Source of the DNA: JAZDRH01 sp047470865
GTDB taxonomy: Bacteria > Pseudomonadota > Gammaproteobacteria > Pseudomonadales > Pseudomonadaceae
NCBI RefSeq assembly: GCF_047470865.1
Contig: NZ_JAZDRH010000007.1
Location: 1-64,000 of the forward strand
Direction: 5' to 3'
Length of the DNA: 64,000 nucleotides
In this document: positions 45,600 through 53,773 of the stretch, piece after piece
How the letters are laid out: every line of letters begins with the position of its first letter
Numbering within the stretch: the first letter of the stretch is position 1
Program-made: the position numbers and the translations under genes
The notes under the pieces: model-generated
The model's input: the letters and a program-made list of their open reading frames with translations, nothing else
What the model was told of the DNA's origin: nothing
Database searches by the model: none

Positions 45600-46160
45600 A
45601 TGACAGTTTTCCTCATTATTCTTGTTGTTATCGCTGTTTTTGGCTTTATGGTCTACAACAACGTTGTTGCCAAACGTGAAGCAGTGATTTCTAGTGAGAG
45701 TATGATTTCAGTGCAACTTGACCGCCGCGGTAAAGTATTTGATAGCTTAATTAATGTCGTGAAAAAATACATGGAACATGAAAATAGTATTTTTACGCGC
45801 ATTGCTGAGTTACGCGCACAAACAATGAATAGTAATGCAAGTCAAAGCCGTGAAGCCCAAGATGAACTCAGTAAGATCGTTAATGACGGCTCTATCAAAA
45901 TTGCTTTAGAAAACTATCCAGAACTGCGTTCAAACGAAAACGTACAGCAACTGCAAGAAGAAATTGTTTCTACAGAGAACAAATTAGCCTTTGCTAAATC
46001 AGGCTATAACAACACCTTAGAAACCTACAAAGCTTACATTGCTTCGTTTCCTGCTGTGTTCGTTGTTAAGTTTTTTCCGCAGTTAGTCATTGATAAAGAT
46101 TACTGGCGTTTAGATGAAGCCCGTATTGCTAAAGAAGAAGAGCGCCGTGTTGAGCTTTAA
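45600..46160 (+). CDS. LemA family membrane protein
   Basis: A 186-residue protein with one N-terminal transmembrane segment (about 2-22, MTVFLIILVVIAVFGFMVY), followed by the LemA helical domain: YNNVVAKREAVISSESMISV, QLDRRGKVFDSLINVVKKYM, and TENKLAFAKSGYNNTLETYK then PAVFVVKFFP. LemA proteins are often paired with M48 or similar membrane proteases; function not established. I chose the ATG at 45600 with AGGA 8 nt upstream, rather than the ATG at 45591. Central gene of the operon. Confidence 0.9.
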   Translation: MTVFLIILVVIAVFGFMVYNNVVAKREAVISSESMISVQLDRRGKVFDSLINVVKKYMEHENSIFTRIAELRAQTMNSNASQSREAQDELSKIVNDGSIKIALENYPELRSNENVQQLQEEIVSTENKLAFAKSGYNNTLETYKAYIASFPAVFVVKFFPQLVIDKDYWRLDEARIAKEEERRVEL

Positions 46161-46191
46161 GCTCAACACCCGCTGCTGAATAGGGAATTTC

Positions 46192-47163
46192 ATGGACTTT
46201 CGCGCAATTATTAAAAAAAATAACCAGCGTACTAAATTGGTTATTGCAACTTATATTTTTATCATGTTGATTGTTGGCTTGCTAGGCGATGTGGCTTTAT
46301 TTGCACACCCTAAACTAAGCCTACTGCAAAACATGCAAAAATTTGCCACTTTTCAATTTATACCATACGTCACTATGGTCGTTATGGGCTGCACTATTAT
46401 TGGTATTTTTATTATCAGTAAATTTGGCCATAAAATGATGCTCTCGGGTGTCAATGCGCAGTTACTCACAGAAGAAACAGCCCGTACTAGTGTAGAACGT
46501 CAATTACTTAATATTGTTGAAGAGTTATCTCTTAGCGCCTCATTAGGCTACATTCCAAAGCTCTATATTATGCACAACGATGCCCCTAATGCCTTTGCTG
46601 CAGGGTGGAATAAAAATAATGCTATTTTAGGGGTAACTGCTGGCTTGCTGCGTATTCTTAATCGTCAAGAATTACAGGCTGTTATGGCTCATGAAGTGGG
46701 TCATATTATTCATAACGATTCAAAACTTACGCTCTATGTCGGGATTTTGGCGAACGTTATATTAACCTTCACTAATATTTTTGCACGTATTGCATTTTAT
46801 ATGGGACGCGGTAATAGCAATAATAAAGCTGCACAAAATGCGCGCATTATTTTGTTAGTACTAAACTTTGTACTACCTATTATCACCCAAGTTTTATACT
46901 TTTATTTATCTCGTACCCGTGAATACATGGCCGATGCAGCTGCGGTTAAACTAACAGGCGAAAACCAAGCCATGATTGATGCGTTAAAGAAAATTTCTGG
47001 TGATCATCAAACAAATGAGTATGAATCAGAAAGTAAGTCAACAGGCGAGTCTTACCGTAGTGCTGCCTATATTTTCAATAAAGGTGATTCGATTTTCTCA
47101 ACTCACCCTACCATTGAAAATAGAATTAATAATTTATTAGGCTACCAAAACTTCAACAAATAA
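46192..47163 (+). CDS. M48 family membrane zinc metalloprotease (HtpX-like)
   Basis: A 323-residue inner-membrane protease. Two transmembrane segments (about 17-37 and 55-78) come first. The zinc motif is HEVGH at about 167-171 in VMAHEVGHIIHND, with two further hydrophobic segments (about 180-195 and 222-242), then the third ligand Glu in SRTREYMADAAAV. The layout matches HtpX/M48B proteins involved in membrane protein quality control. Cotranscribed with lemA and the 147-residue protein. A strong hairpin follows the stop. Confidence 0.91.
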   Translation: MDFRAIIKKNNQRTKLVIATYIFIMLIVGLLGDVALFAHPKLSLLQNMQKFATFQFIPYVTMVVMGCTIIGIFIISKFGHKMMLSGVNAQLLTEETARTSVERQLLNIVEELSLSASLGYIPKLYIMHNDAPNAFAAGWNKNNAILGVTAGLLRILNRQELQAVMAHEVGHIIHNDSKLTLYVGILANVILTFTNIFARIAFYMGRGNSNNKAAQNARIILLVLNFVLPIITQVLYFYLSRTREYMADAAAVKLTGENQAMIDALKKISGDHQTNEYESESKSTGESYRSAAYIFNKGDSIFSTHPTIENRINNLLGYQNFNK

Positions 47164-47172
47164 CAATGTTTT

Positions 47173-47223
47173 AGTAACACACACGACCTATAAGCTTTCA
47201 TTTTATAGGTCGTGTGTGTTACT
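47173..47223. terminator. Long perfect hairpin, probable bidirectional terminator
   Basis: A perfect 21-bp inverted repeat (47173-47193 with 47203-47223) with a 9-nt loop separates the convergent M48 protease and methyltransferase genes. The stem contains ACACACGACC/GGTCGTGTGT. There is no long T-run, so termination is by position and stem strength. Confidence 0.7.
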
Positions 47224-47239
47224 AATTTATAAAAGCTAC

Positions 47240-47701
47240 TTACAGCCAACGTCTGACATTATTACGATAAACTTCATACTGCTCTGGAAATAATTGTTCT
47301 AACATACGTTCTTCAGGTTTAATTTGAAACTGGGTGATATAAAAAATAAAAAACGCCCAGCCTATAAGGGTAAAGGGTGATGAAAGCAGTACTGCCCATG
47401 CCAATAGAATTAAGGCTAAAGCTAAATACATTGGATTTCGTGAAAAACGGTAAACGCCCGTCATTACTAAACGGCTAGAGCGTTCTAAATTCAGCGGATT
47501 TGCGGTGGTTTGTGCACGTTTAAATTGAGCTAAGGCTAACCAGCCTATCGTCATCGACAACATGAGCAAAATAACCACAATAATTAAGCGTAGCCGCATA
47601 GGCAAACGCCAATGCCACATACCATAAGAAAGCACCCACATCATGATAGCGCTAAATAGCATCACAATAGGTGGCGGAATGCGGTTATAGAGAAAGCCCA
47701 T
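47240..47701 (-). CDS. Isoprenylcysteine carboxyl methyltransferase (ICMT/PEMT)-family protein
   Basis: A 153-residue polytopic membrane protein with about four hydrophobic segments. The conserved C-terminal region of the family is visible: GVYRFSRNPMYLALALILLA, then QIKPEERMLEQLFPEQYEVY. Members methylate diverse substrates, including phospholipids; the substrate here is unknown. The gene starts 12 nt after the second DauA-like gene ends and is likely co-transcribed with it. Confidence 0.87.
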   Translation of the reverse strand: MGFLYNRIPPPIVMLFSAIMMWVLSYGMWHWRLPMRLRLIIVVILLMLSMTIGWLALAQFKRAQTTANPLNLERSSRLVMTGVYRFSRNPMYLALALILLAWAVLLSSPFTLIGWAFFIFYITQFQIKPEERMLEQLFPEQYEVYRNNVRRWL

Positions 47702-47713
47702 AAAAGTCCTTAT

Positions 47714-48838
47714 TTAACGAAAACGCGCGGGTGATAATTGTTCAGGCTGTACACCTTGCCTAACTAAAACCTCAGGCAGAGCCTGCTTAGTGAGCAGCGT
47801 ATAGGCTAATAGCGAAACCCCTGCTGAGGACTGAATACCATAGCCGCCCTGCGCAGCCAACCAAAAAAAGGCAGGTTGTTGTGGCTCATAGCCTACGACT
47901 AAATCGCCATCACGCACAAAGGAGCGTAATCCTGCCCATACATGGTTCGGCCGGCCAATACGCATATCGGTCATTTCTTCAATATGATGTACACCTAAGG
48001 CAATATCTAACTCCTCTGGCTGCACATCCTGCGGCTCAACAGGGTCTACATTACAAGGACAACCCAGCAACTGCCCTGCATCTGGCTTAAAGTAAAAGTC
48101 ATCAGTAATACCGCACACACTCGGCCAATGCGTAAAATCATAAGCAGGTTGCGGGCTAAAGGTAAACGCGGTGCGACGTTTAGGCTGCAAACCAACAGGC
48201 TCAATATGGGCAATTTTAGCTAGCTCATCAGCCCAAGCACCTGCGGCATTGACCAGCACTTTACCAAAGATAACCTCATGGTTAGCCAAACTCACTTGCC
48301 ATAAACCTTCCACATAGTCAGCAGCCACCACATGTGCATTACACTTTAGCTGGCCGCCTTGCTTACGAAGCCCCTTTAAATAGCCTTGGTGTAATACATG
48401 CACATCTAAATCCTGTGCATCTTCTTCAAATAAAGCGCCAGCTACCAAGTCTCTATTTAAGCTAGGCACACGCTCAAATACAGTTTCCAAGTCAATATCG
48501 GCCAAGCCTTCAATGCTACGGCTTTTTTCTAATGCATCCAACTGATCAGGCTTGGCAACATAGAAACAACCACGTGGTGTCATAATTGGGCTTTCGCAGA
48601 AATCTTGTGGCGGATTTTCATAAAAACGTCGGCTGGCACGTGTTAATGCTCGAATTTGCGGCGTACCATAGGCCTCTTGAAACATGGCAGCCGAACGACC
48701 TGTTGAGTGATAGCCTGGCTGATCTTCACGCTCAAGCACTATGAGCTTATGCTGCTCTGCCAACCGATAAGCCACTGATGCCCCTGCAATTCCTGCGCCA
48801 ACAACAATATAGTCATAAATTTGTGGTTCTGAAGTCAC
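47714..48838 (-). CDS. FAD-dependent D-arginine dehydrogenase-like protein (DauA-like), copy 2
   Basis: A 374-residue paralogue of the enzyme at 43690. The FAD motif is IVVGAGIAGASVAYRLAE, followed by LEREDQPGYHSTGRSAAMFQ, QPKRRTAFTF, DAGQLLGCPCNVDPVEPQDV and WAGLRSFVRDGDLVVGYEP. I use the GTG at 48838 because AAGGA lies 7 nt upstream; the ATG at 48859 has no clear SD. The two copies share most family motifs but differ in the substrate region, suggesting different D-amino acids. Not linked to ridA. Downstream is a methyltransferase. Confidence 0.86.
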   Translation of the reverse strand: MTSEPQIYDYIVVGAGIAGASVAYRLAEQHKLIVLEREDQPGYHSTGRSAAMFQEAYGTPQIRALTRASRRFYENPPQDFCESPIMTPRGCFYVAKPDQLDALEKSRSIEGLADIDLETVFERVPSLNRDLVAGALFEEDAQDLDVHVLHQGYLKGLRKQGGQLKCNAHVVAADYVEGLWQVSLANHEVIFGKVLVNAAGAWADELAKIAHIEPVGLQPKRRTAFTFSPQPAYDFTHWPSVCGITDDFYFKPDAGQLLGCPCNVDPVEPQDVQPEELDIALGVHHIEEMTDMRIGRPNHVWAGLRSFVRDGDLVVGYEPQQPAFFWLAAQGGYGIQSSAGVSLLAYTLLTKQALPEVLVRQGVQPEQLSPARFR

Positions 48839-48901
48839 GGGGGGTTCCTTAACAATCATGGATAAATAAAAAGAAAAATCTAAACCTCAGCGCCTGTAGC
48901 G

Positions 48902-49834
48902 TCAATCAACTTTCATAATATTCTTAGGTAATACCGCCAAGTGCAGCCATTGCTCACTGGAAAAACCTTGTTTTAAAAAATCAACCAATGCACGTAAAGC
49001 AGGTGATAAATGTTCTCTACTTGTATAAATTGCATAAATGCCCAAGCTTGGCAGCTGCCATTGTTCTAGCACGGGCACTAATCTACCTTGTTCAATGAGC
49101 GGTACAACTGCATAGACAGGCTGCTGACTAATACCCAAATGCTGCACTGTAGCCTCTAATAACAGATTAGATTCATTCGCCGTTACATTTCCCATGACAG
49201 GCACACTACGCCGCTCATTACCTAACTGAAACTGCCATAACTTTTGCCCAAAATAACTATAAGTCAAGCAGTTATGCTGGCTCAGCTGCTCAGGCTGAGT
49301 AATTTCAGGATGCTGTGCAAGATAGTCTGGCGTAGCACATAATACAGAGGTGCAATCAGCCAAGCGCAAAGCGACTTGATTCGGCTCTAATTGGTTTGTA
49401 ATACGTATTGCCAAATCAATTCTATCCTCTACTAAGTTAAGCGTTGAGCTACTGGTTATAAAATCCAGCTTTAGCAAGGGGTATTCTTGAGTAAAGCGTA
49501 CTAAATAGGGCATTAACCAAGCTTGGGCTAAGGATGAGCTACTGGTAATACGTAGCACGCCTGCAGGTTCAGTCCTACGCTGCCAACCTAGCATTTGCAT
49601 TTGCTCCGTTACAGCAACCAGTTGCTGGCATTGCATTAGCACGTCCTTCCCTGTTTCCGTCAAACTCAGACGTCGCGTAGTCCGATGCAACAAACGCACC
49701 CCTACCCAGGCTTCTAGCGCTTGCAAATAGCGCGATACCATTGCTCGCGACATATTTAGCTTATCGGCCGCAGCCGTTTGGCTTTGCTGGCTAACCACCT
49801 CAATAAAAACCTGTGCTGCCGTAATACGATCCAT
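48902..49834 (-). CDS. LysR-family transcriptional regulator
   Basis: A 310-residue LysR regulator. The N-terminal winged helix-turn-helix has AAQVFIEVVSQQSQTAAADK, LNMSRAMVSRYLQALEAWVG and RTTRRLSLTETG. The effector-binding domain spans about 90-300 (GVLRITSSSSLAQAWLMPYL and ILDLAIRI-like segment EDRIDLAIRI). It is divergent from the MBL-fold gene, with 106 nt between the two start codons, so it likely controls that gene. The DauA-like gene downstream is transcribed in the same direction. Confidence 0.9.
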   Translation of the reverse strand: MDRITAAQVFIEVVSQQSQTAAADKLNMSRAMVSRYLQALEAWVGVRLLHRTTRRLSLTETGKDVLMQCQQLVAVTEQMQMLGWQRRTEPAGVLRITSSSSLAQAWLMPYLVRFTQEYPLLKLDFITSSSTLNLVEDRIDLAIRITNQLEPNQVALRLADCTSVLCATPDYLAQHPEITQPEQLSQHNCLTYSYFGQKLWQFQLGNERRSVPVMGNVTANESNLLLEATVQHLGISQQPVYAVVPLIEQGRLVPVLEQWQLPSLGIYAIYTSREHLSPALRALVDFLKQGFSSEQWLHLAVLPKNIMKVD

Positions 49835-49940
49835 AGCTATTTGCTCGATTTATGCAACAAATAAAACACTAATAAGCGGCTTTTTCATCAAGGTCAAGCC
49901 TGTAAACTTGATTTTACTGACTCATTCACAGGTGTTAATA

Positions 49941-50810
49941 ATGAACACATTCAGCAAAGCATTTCTGTTTACCAGCCTTTTTGCTGCCCATTCAAGTTGG
50001 GCACAGGAAGCGCGTATTGAAGTATTTAAAGCCGCCGATGATGCCATTTTTCCTGTAACCTCAGAGCTAATTATTGGCCAGCATGAAGTGCTTTTAGTTG
50101 ATGCTCAGTTTTCTAGTAAAGATGCACAGGCATTAGTCGAAAAAATCCAAGCTACAGGCAAACCCTTAAAACGAATTTTCATTAGCAATGGTGACCCTGA
50201 TTTCTACTTTGGCCTAGACACTATTACTCAGGCTTATCCGCAAGCTCAAGTACTAGCTACGCCGGCTGTGGTAGCACACATTAAAGCAACCAAAGATCAC
50301 AAACTCACCACTTGGGCACCTGCTTTGGCTGAATATGCTCCTAAGCGTTTAATAGTACCTACCGCATTAACAGCTAATCAGCTAGAGTTTGAAGGTCAAA
50401 TCATTGAAATCCTTGGTACTGACAGCCAAACACCAGAACGTAACATATTATGGATGCCTAGTTTAAAAACAGCCTTTGCTGGTATTTTAGTTGAAACAGG
50501 TGGGCATGTTTGGCTGGCAGATACCGCCAGTAAGGCTAGCCGTGATACATGGCGCCAGCAATTACAGCAACTTGCCCAGCTAAAGCCTGAGCAAGTGATC
50601 CCCAGCCACTTTAATGGTGTACGACCTAATGCAAACGAAGCATTGGACTTTATGCAAAATTATTTACAACACGCTGAAGCAGCTTTAGCTGACCAACCTA
50701 AGGCGGCAACCTTCATAGAACGCATGAAACGGCACTATCCACAATTAGGTGGAGTTGAAAGCCTAGAACTTAGTGCCAAAGTGCTAACCGGCGAAATGCA
50801 ATGGCAGTAA
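49941..50810 (+). CDS. MBL-fold exported protein with degenerate metal site
   Basis: A 289-residue exported protein with a signal peptide (about 1-20, ending SWAQ). It resembles MBL-fold hydrolases: ITSELIIGQHEVLLVDAQFS-type start (here VTSELIIGQHEVLLVDAQFS), RIFISNGDPDFYFGLDTI, and PSHFNGVRPN. The position of the zinc motif His-X-His-X-Asp-His reads Asn-Gly-Asp-Pro-Asp-Phe, so several metal ligands are lost. It may be a non-enzymatic or altered member. I use the ATG at 49941 with CAGGTG upstream. LysR divergent. Confidence 0.8.
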   Translation: MNTFSKAFLFTSLFAAHSSWAQEARIEVFKAADDAIFPVTSELIIGQHEVLLVDAQFSSKDAQALVEKIQATGKPLKRIFISNGDPDFYFGLDTITQAYPQAQVLATPAVVAHIKATKDHKLTTWAPALAEYAPKRLIVPTALTANQLEFEGQIIEILGTDSQTPERNILWMPSLKTAFAGILVETGGHVWLADTASKASRDTWRQQLQQLAQLKPEQVIPSHFNGVRPNANEALDFMQNYLQHAEAALADQPKAATFIERMKRHYPQLGGVESLELSAKVLTGEMQWQ

Positions 50811-50811
50811 G

Positions 50812-51135
50812 TTAACGCAAAAAAGGTTCCACCTTTTGCTTGAGCAAGTTAACTAAGGCAGGATCTTGATACTGATAATTGTCTGGAATATGTAACACAT
50901 GTAGCGGTTTATGCGCTAAAACACGAGCATAAGCCGCTAATAAACGCTGGCGGTGTTTAACTTCCATGACAAAAATATGCTCTGCCCAGCGTAAGTCCTC
51001 AAGGCTCACTGGATTTACTGCATCACGGCTAGTACCCGCTGATCGTGTGGCGTAACCTAGGTTACGCCACACATCCTCAGCAGTAGGGCTGCGCCATTTA
51101 TTACGACTGCAAATAAAAAGCAGCTTCTGTTTCAT
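50812..51135 (-). CDS. Low-molecular-weight protein tyrosine phosphatase-like protein
   Basis: A 107-residue protein. The loop KLLFICSRNKWRSPTAEDVW matches the LMW-PTP pattern (Cys-X5-Arg-Ser). It then has GYATRSAGTSRDAVNPVSLE and HIFVMEVKHRQRL. It is shorter than classical LMW-PTPs (about 150), and the general-acid Asp region may be IPDNYQYQDPA. I start at the ATG 51135. Overlaps the upstream small gene by 35 nt. The convergent gene at 50810 ends immediately next to it. Function unproven. Confidence 0.8.
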   Translation of the reverse strand: MKQKLLFICSRNKWRSPTAEDVWRNLGYATRSAGTSRDAVNPVSLEDLRWAEHIFVMEVKHRQRLLAAYARVLAHKPLHVLHIPDNYQYQDPALVNLLKQKVEPFLR

Positions 51136-51343
51136 AGGCATCCCAAGCTTCATTTAAAACACGTTGCGGGCTTTGAATAGGATAAGTAAAACCTAGCTGC
51201 TTGCCACGCTTTACTTTATCTGAACGCAAGTACAGCATTTTCCAGTTTTTTTCAGCTTTAAACAAAGCTGCACTGCCCATGCCATTACCTTTATGCAATA
51301 CATCTTGATAACGGCGCCACGCTAAACTTCGTGAATTCGACAT
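51101..51343 (-). CDS. Small hypothetical protein, 80 residues
   Basis: A basic soluble protein starting MSNSRSLAWRRYQDVLHKGN and ending EAAFYLQS. I chose the ATG at 51343 because AAGGA lies 8 nt upstream; an upstream in-frame extension to 51427 lacks support. Its end overlaps the start of the phosphatase-like gene by 35 nt, so the two are probably translated together. I do not recognise a family, though it looks like a real conserved small gene. Confidence 0.65.
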   Translation of the reverse strand: MSNSRSLAWRRYQDVLHKGNGMGSAALFKAEKNWKMLYLRSDKVKRGKQLGFTYPIQSPQRVLNEAWDAYETEAAFYLQS

Positions 51344-51564
51344 AGTGAATTTCCTTATGTTAATCGGGTTCAGCAGCCGCGATAACACAAGAAACGAGAG
51401 TGTATAAAAATGCACAAAATACCGCAACAGCCCCTAAACACGAGCTGTAAAATTGTTAAGTAGTCTGTGATTACAGCAACATAAAGCATTCAATGTGTTA
51501 GCATAGCTTGCCTCCAGCGCTACGCCTTATATACCGTTAAGGCATAACTCATGGTTTTTAAATA

Positions 51565-52770
51565 ATGACTCAAAAAGCTCCGGTTACCTCGCTTAGCCTT
51601 GGTATTGTCTTTCTATTAGCTGCGCTCAGTGCCTTGATTGCAACAGCTATTGATATGAATCTGCCTGCCTTCCCTGCCATTATTGCTGACTTAAAAGTCA
51701 CTGATGCACAAATGCAATATACCCTCAGTGTATTTTTAATTGGTATTGGTATTGGACAAGGTTTTTACGGCCCTATTCTTGACCGTTATGGACGACGCAT
51801 GCCGTTGATTATTGGCACTGTTATTTTCGTTATAGGCTCACTAATTGCAGCAAACACTAAAAGTTTTGAATTGCTATTAGCTGCACGCTTTTTACAAGGT
51901 ATGGGCGCTGCGGCTGGTGCGGTAGTTCCTCGTGCCATGATTCGTGATACCAGTGACTTAGCAAGCTCAGCGCGTTTACTAGCACTGCTGATGCAAATCA
52001 CTATTATTGCACCTATTACAGCACCCATCTTAGGCGGGATTCTCTTAAACTTTGGCGATTGGCATATTATTTTCTGGAGTATGGCGCTTGTAGGTATTAT
52101 TTGCATTGCATTTAGCTTGCCTTATTTACCCGAAACATTACAGCCGGAAAAACGCCTTCCACTCAATCTAAAAAATACGTTCCGCGGCTATGCACGCCAA
52201 TGCACAAGCCCTGCTTTCATGCTTTTCACGCTCGCCACCTGCTTAAACTTAGGGGCTCTTTTTAGCTATATTGGCAACGCACCTTTGGTATTTATTAAGC
52301 ACTTTGGCTTTAGTGAGCAAGCATTTTCAATTATTTTTGCAGGTAATGCGTTCATTAGTGTATCGGCCAGTTTACTCAACGTGCGCTTACTCAAACGCTA
52401 CCAACCTTATCGCATTCTGGTATTAGGTTTAGTTGGTTATATTGTTATTGCTGCTGTCTCAATGGCGCTCTCTTATGCTGATCTTGTTAACCGCTGGAGC
52501 TACATGGGATTACTAGCGCTAAATATCTCTATGTTAGGCTTTATTTCCAGTAATTTAGTGGCAATGACCATGTCAAAAGCCGGTGAATATATTGGCATTG
52601 CTTCGGCGCTGATGGGTATGCTGCAATTTACTTTGGCGGCTGGAATTAGCTTTATTGTCGGTAAATTTCCACTGAGCATAGCTATCATACCTAGTGCAAT
52701 GATGGTCTGTGGCCTATTAGCTTTAGTATTTAGTGTGATGGCACAACGTATCGGCCCAAGCAATAGCTAA
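51565..52770 (+). CDS. Bcr/CflA-type MFS drug efflux transporter
   Basis: A 401-residue MFS transporter with 12 transmembrane segments. Signatures are AATAIDMNLPAFPAIIADLK-type region (here ATAIDMNLPAFPAIIADL), GIGIGQGFYGPILDRYGRR (motif A), and RFLQGMGAAAGAVVPRAMIR. These match the Bcr/CflA subfamily, which exports bicyclomycin, sulfonamides and other drugs or peptides. No regulator lies directly beside it. The substrate is not shown by the sequence. Confidence 0.9.
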   Translation: MTQKAPVTSLSLGIVFLLAALSALIATAIDMNLPAFPAIIADLKVTDAQMQYTLSVFLIGIGIGQGFYGPILDRYGRRMPLIIGTVIFVIGSLIAANTKSFELLLAARFLQGMGAAAGAVVPRAMIRDTSDLASSARLLALLMQITIIAPITAPILGGILLNFGDWHIIFWSMALVGIICIAFSLPYLPETLQPEKRLPLNLKNTFRGYARQCTSPAFMLFTLATCLNLGALFSYIGNAPLVFIKHFGFSEQAFSIIFAGNAFISVSASLLNVRLLKRYQPYRILVLGLVGYIVIAAVSMALSYADLVNRWSYMGLLALNISMLGFISSNLVAMTMSKAGEYIGIASALMGMLQFTLAAGISFIVGKFPLSIAIIPSAMMVCGLLALVFSVMAQRIGPSNS

Positions 52771-52865
52771 TCTAGTTCTACTTTAAAACAACGAGTTAGG
52801 CTTAGTTTCCTAAGCCTATTTCAGTTAAACTTATTCATCTTAATTTAACTATTTTTGATAACACT

Positions 52866-53771
52866 GTGCGCCGACCATTTAAACCTTTTAGCAAGCTAGG
52901 CTTAACAACGCCGGCTAAATTAATGATTCAAGCCTCTGCCCTACTTATTTTTTTACTTGTTCTACTGGTCAAGCCTGATATCCCAGGTTTAAACGAAATT
53001 GCGCGCTATCTTGAAATTGACCAAGTGCTTGCGCAAATTAGCCCTTCTAAAACCGCGCCAACACCTGATACACCTAAATCTGAACAAGCAGAAATAAAGA
53101 TCACTCCAGCTAATCCCAAAGCGCCTAGAAATTTCAATCAAGCCAAATATGCTGCACGTAAAATCTATGCTGAAAAACCTATTGATTTTTACTGCGGCTG
53201 TCGCTATTCAGGCAGTGAAATTGATTTGGCTAGTTGCGGTTACAAACCACGTAAACAGCCTAAGCGTGCAGCACGCCTAGAATGGGAACATATTGTCCCA
53301 GCCTGGAATATTGGGCATAACCTTCAATGTTGGAAAGATGGCGGGCGCAAGCGCTGCTCCGAAACAGACGCTAGGTTCAGTCTAGCAGAAGCTGATTTGC
53401 ATAACCTGGTACCTGTGGTAGGCGAAGTAAACGGCGATCGCAGTAACTTCCGTTTTGCCATGTTAGCTCCGCCTAAGCGTGAGCAAGATTGGCAATATGG
53501 CAAATGCCGCTTTGTCATTGATTTTCAAGGGCGCAAAGCTATGCCGCCTGACTATACTCGCGGCACTATTGCTCGCGCTTATTTGTATATGAGCCAGCGT
53601 TATGGAATTAATTTATCCAGTGCTGACAGTAAGCTTTATAAGGCGTGGCACGGAAAATACCCTGTAACAGAGTGGGAACTTTGGCGTAATCAACAAAACG
53701 CTTGTGTACAAGGCAATGGCAACCCTTATGTTTCAGAAGTAGACTTAAGCCTCTGTAATAAAAAGGGCTAG
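52866..53771 (+). CDS. Endonuclease I (EndA/Dns-type nuclease)
   Basis: A 301-residue exported or membrane-anchored nuclease. After a GTG start, residues 20-40 form a hydrophobic signal or anchor, followed by a Pro/Lys-rich linker (about 60-90). The nuclease domain begins near FYCGCRYSG and has the catalytic His in WEHIVPAWNIGH, then DLHNLVPVVGEVNGDRSN and CRFVIDFQGRKAMP. These match the endonuclease I family of periplasmic/secreted DNases. It has eight Cys in the mature part. Next gene begins 2 nt after its stop. Confidence 0.88.
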   Translation: MRRPFKPFSKLGLTTPAKLMIQASALLIFLLVLLVKPDIPGLNEIARYLEIDQVLAQISPSKTAPTPDTPKSEQAEIKITPANPKAPRNFNQAKYAARKIYAEKPIDFYCGCRYSGSEIDLASCGYKPRKQPKRAARLEWEHIVPAWNIGHNLQCWKDGGRKRCSETDARFSLAEADLHNLVPVVGEVNGDRSNFRFAMLAPPKREQDWQYGKCRFVIDFQGRKAMPPDYTRGTIARAYLYMSQRYGINLSSADSKLYKAWHGKYPVTEWELWRNQQNACVQGNGNPYVSEVDLSLCNKKG

Positions 53772-53773
53772 CC

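Noticed and set aside
50812..51343. Toxin-antitoxin pair formed by the small protein and the phosphatase-like gene
   Set aside because: The overlap recalls such pairs, but the downstream protein has the phosphatase loop and no toxin or antitoxin family is recognised.
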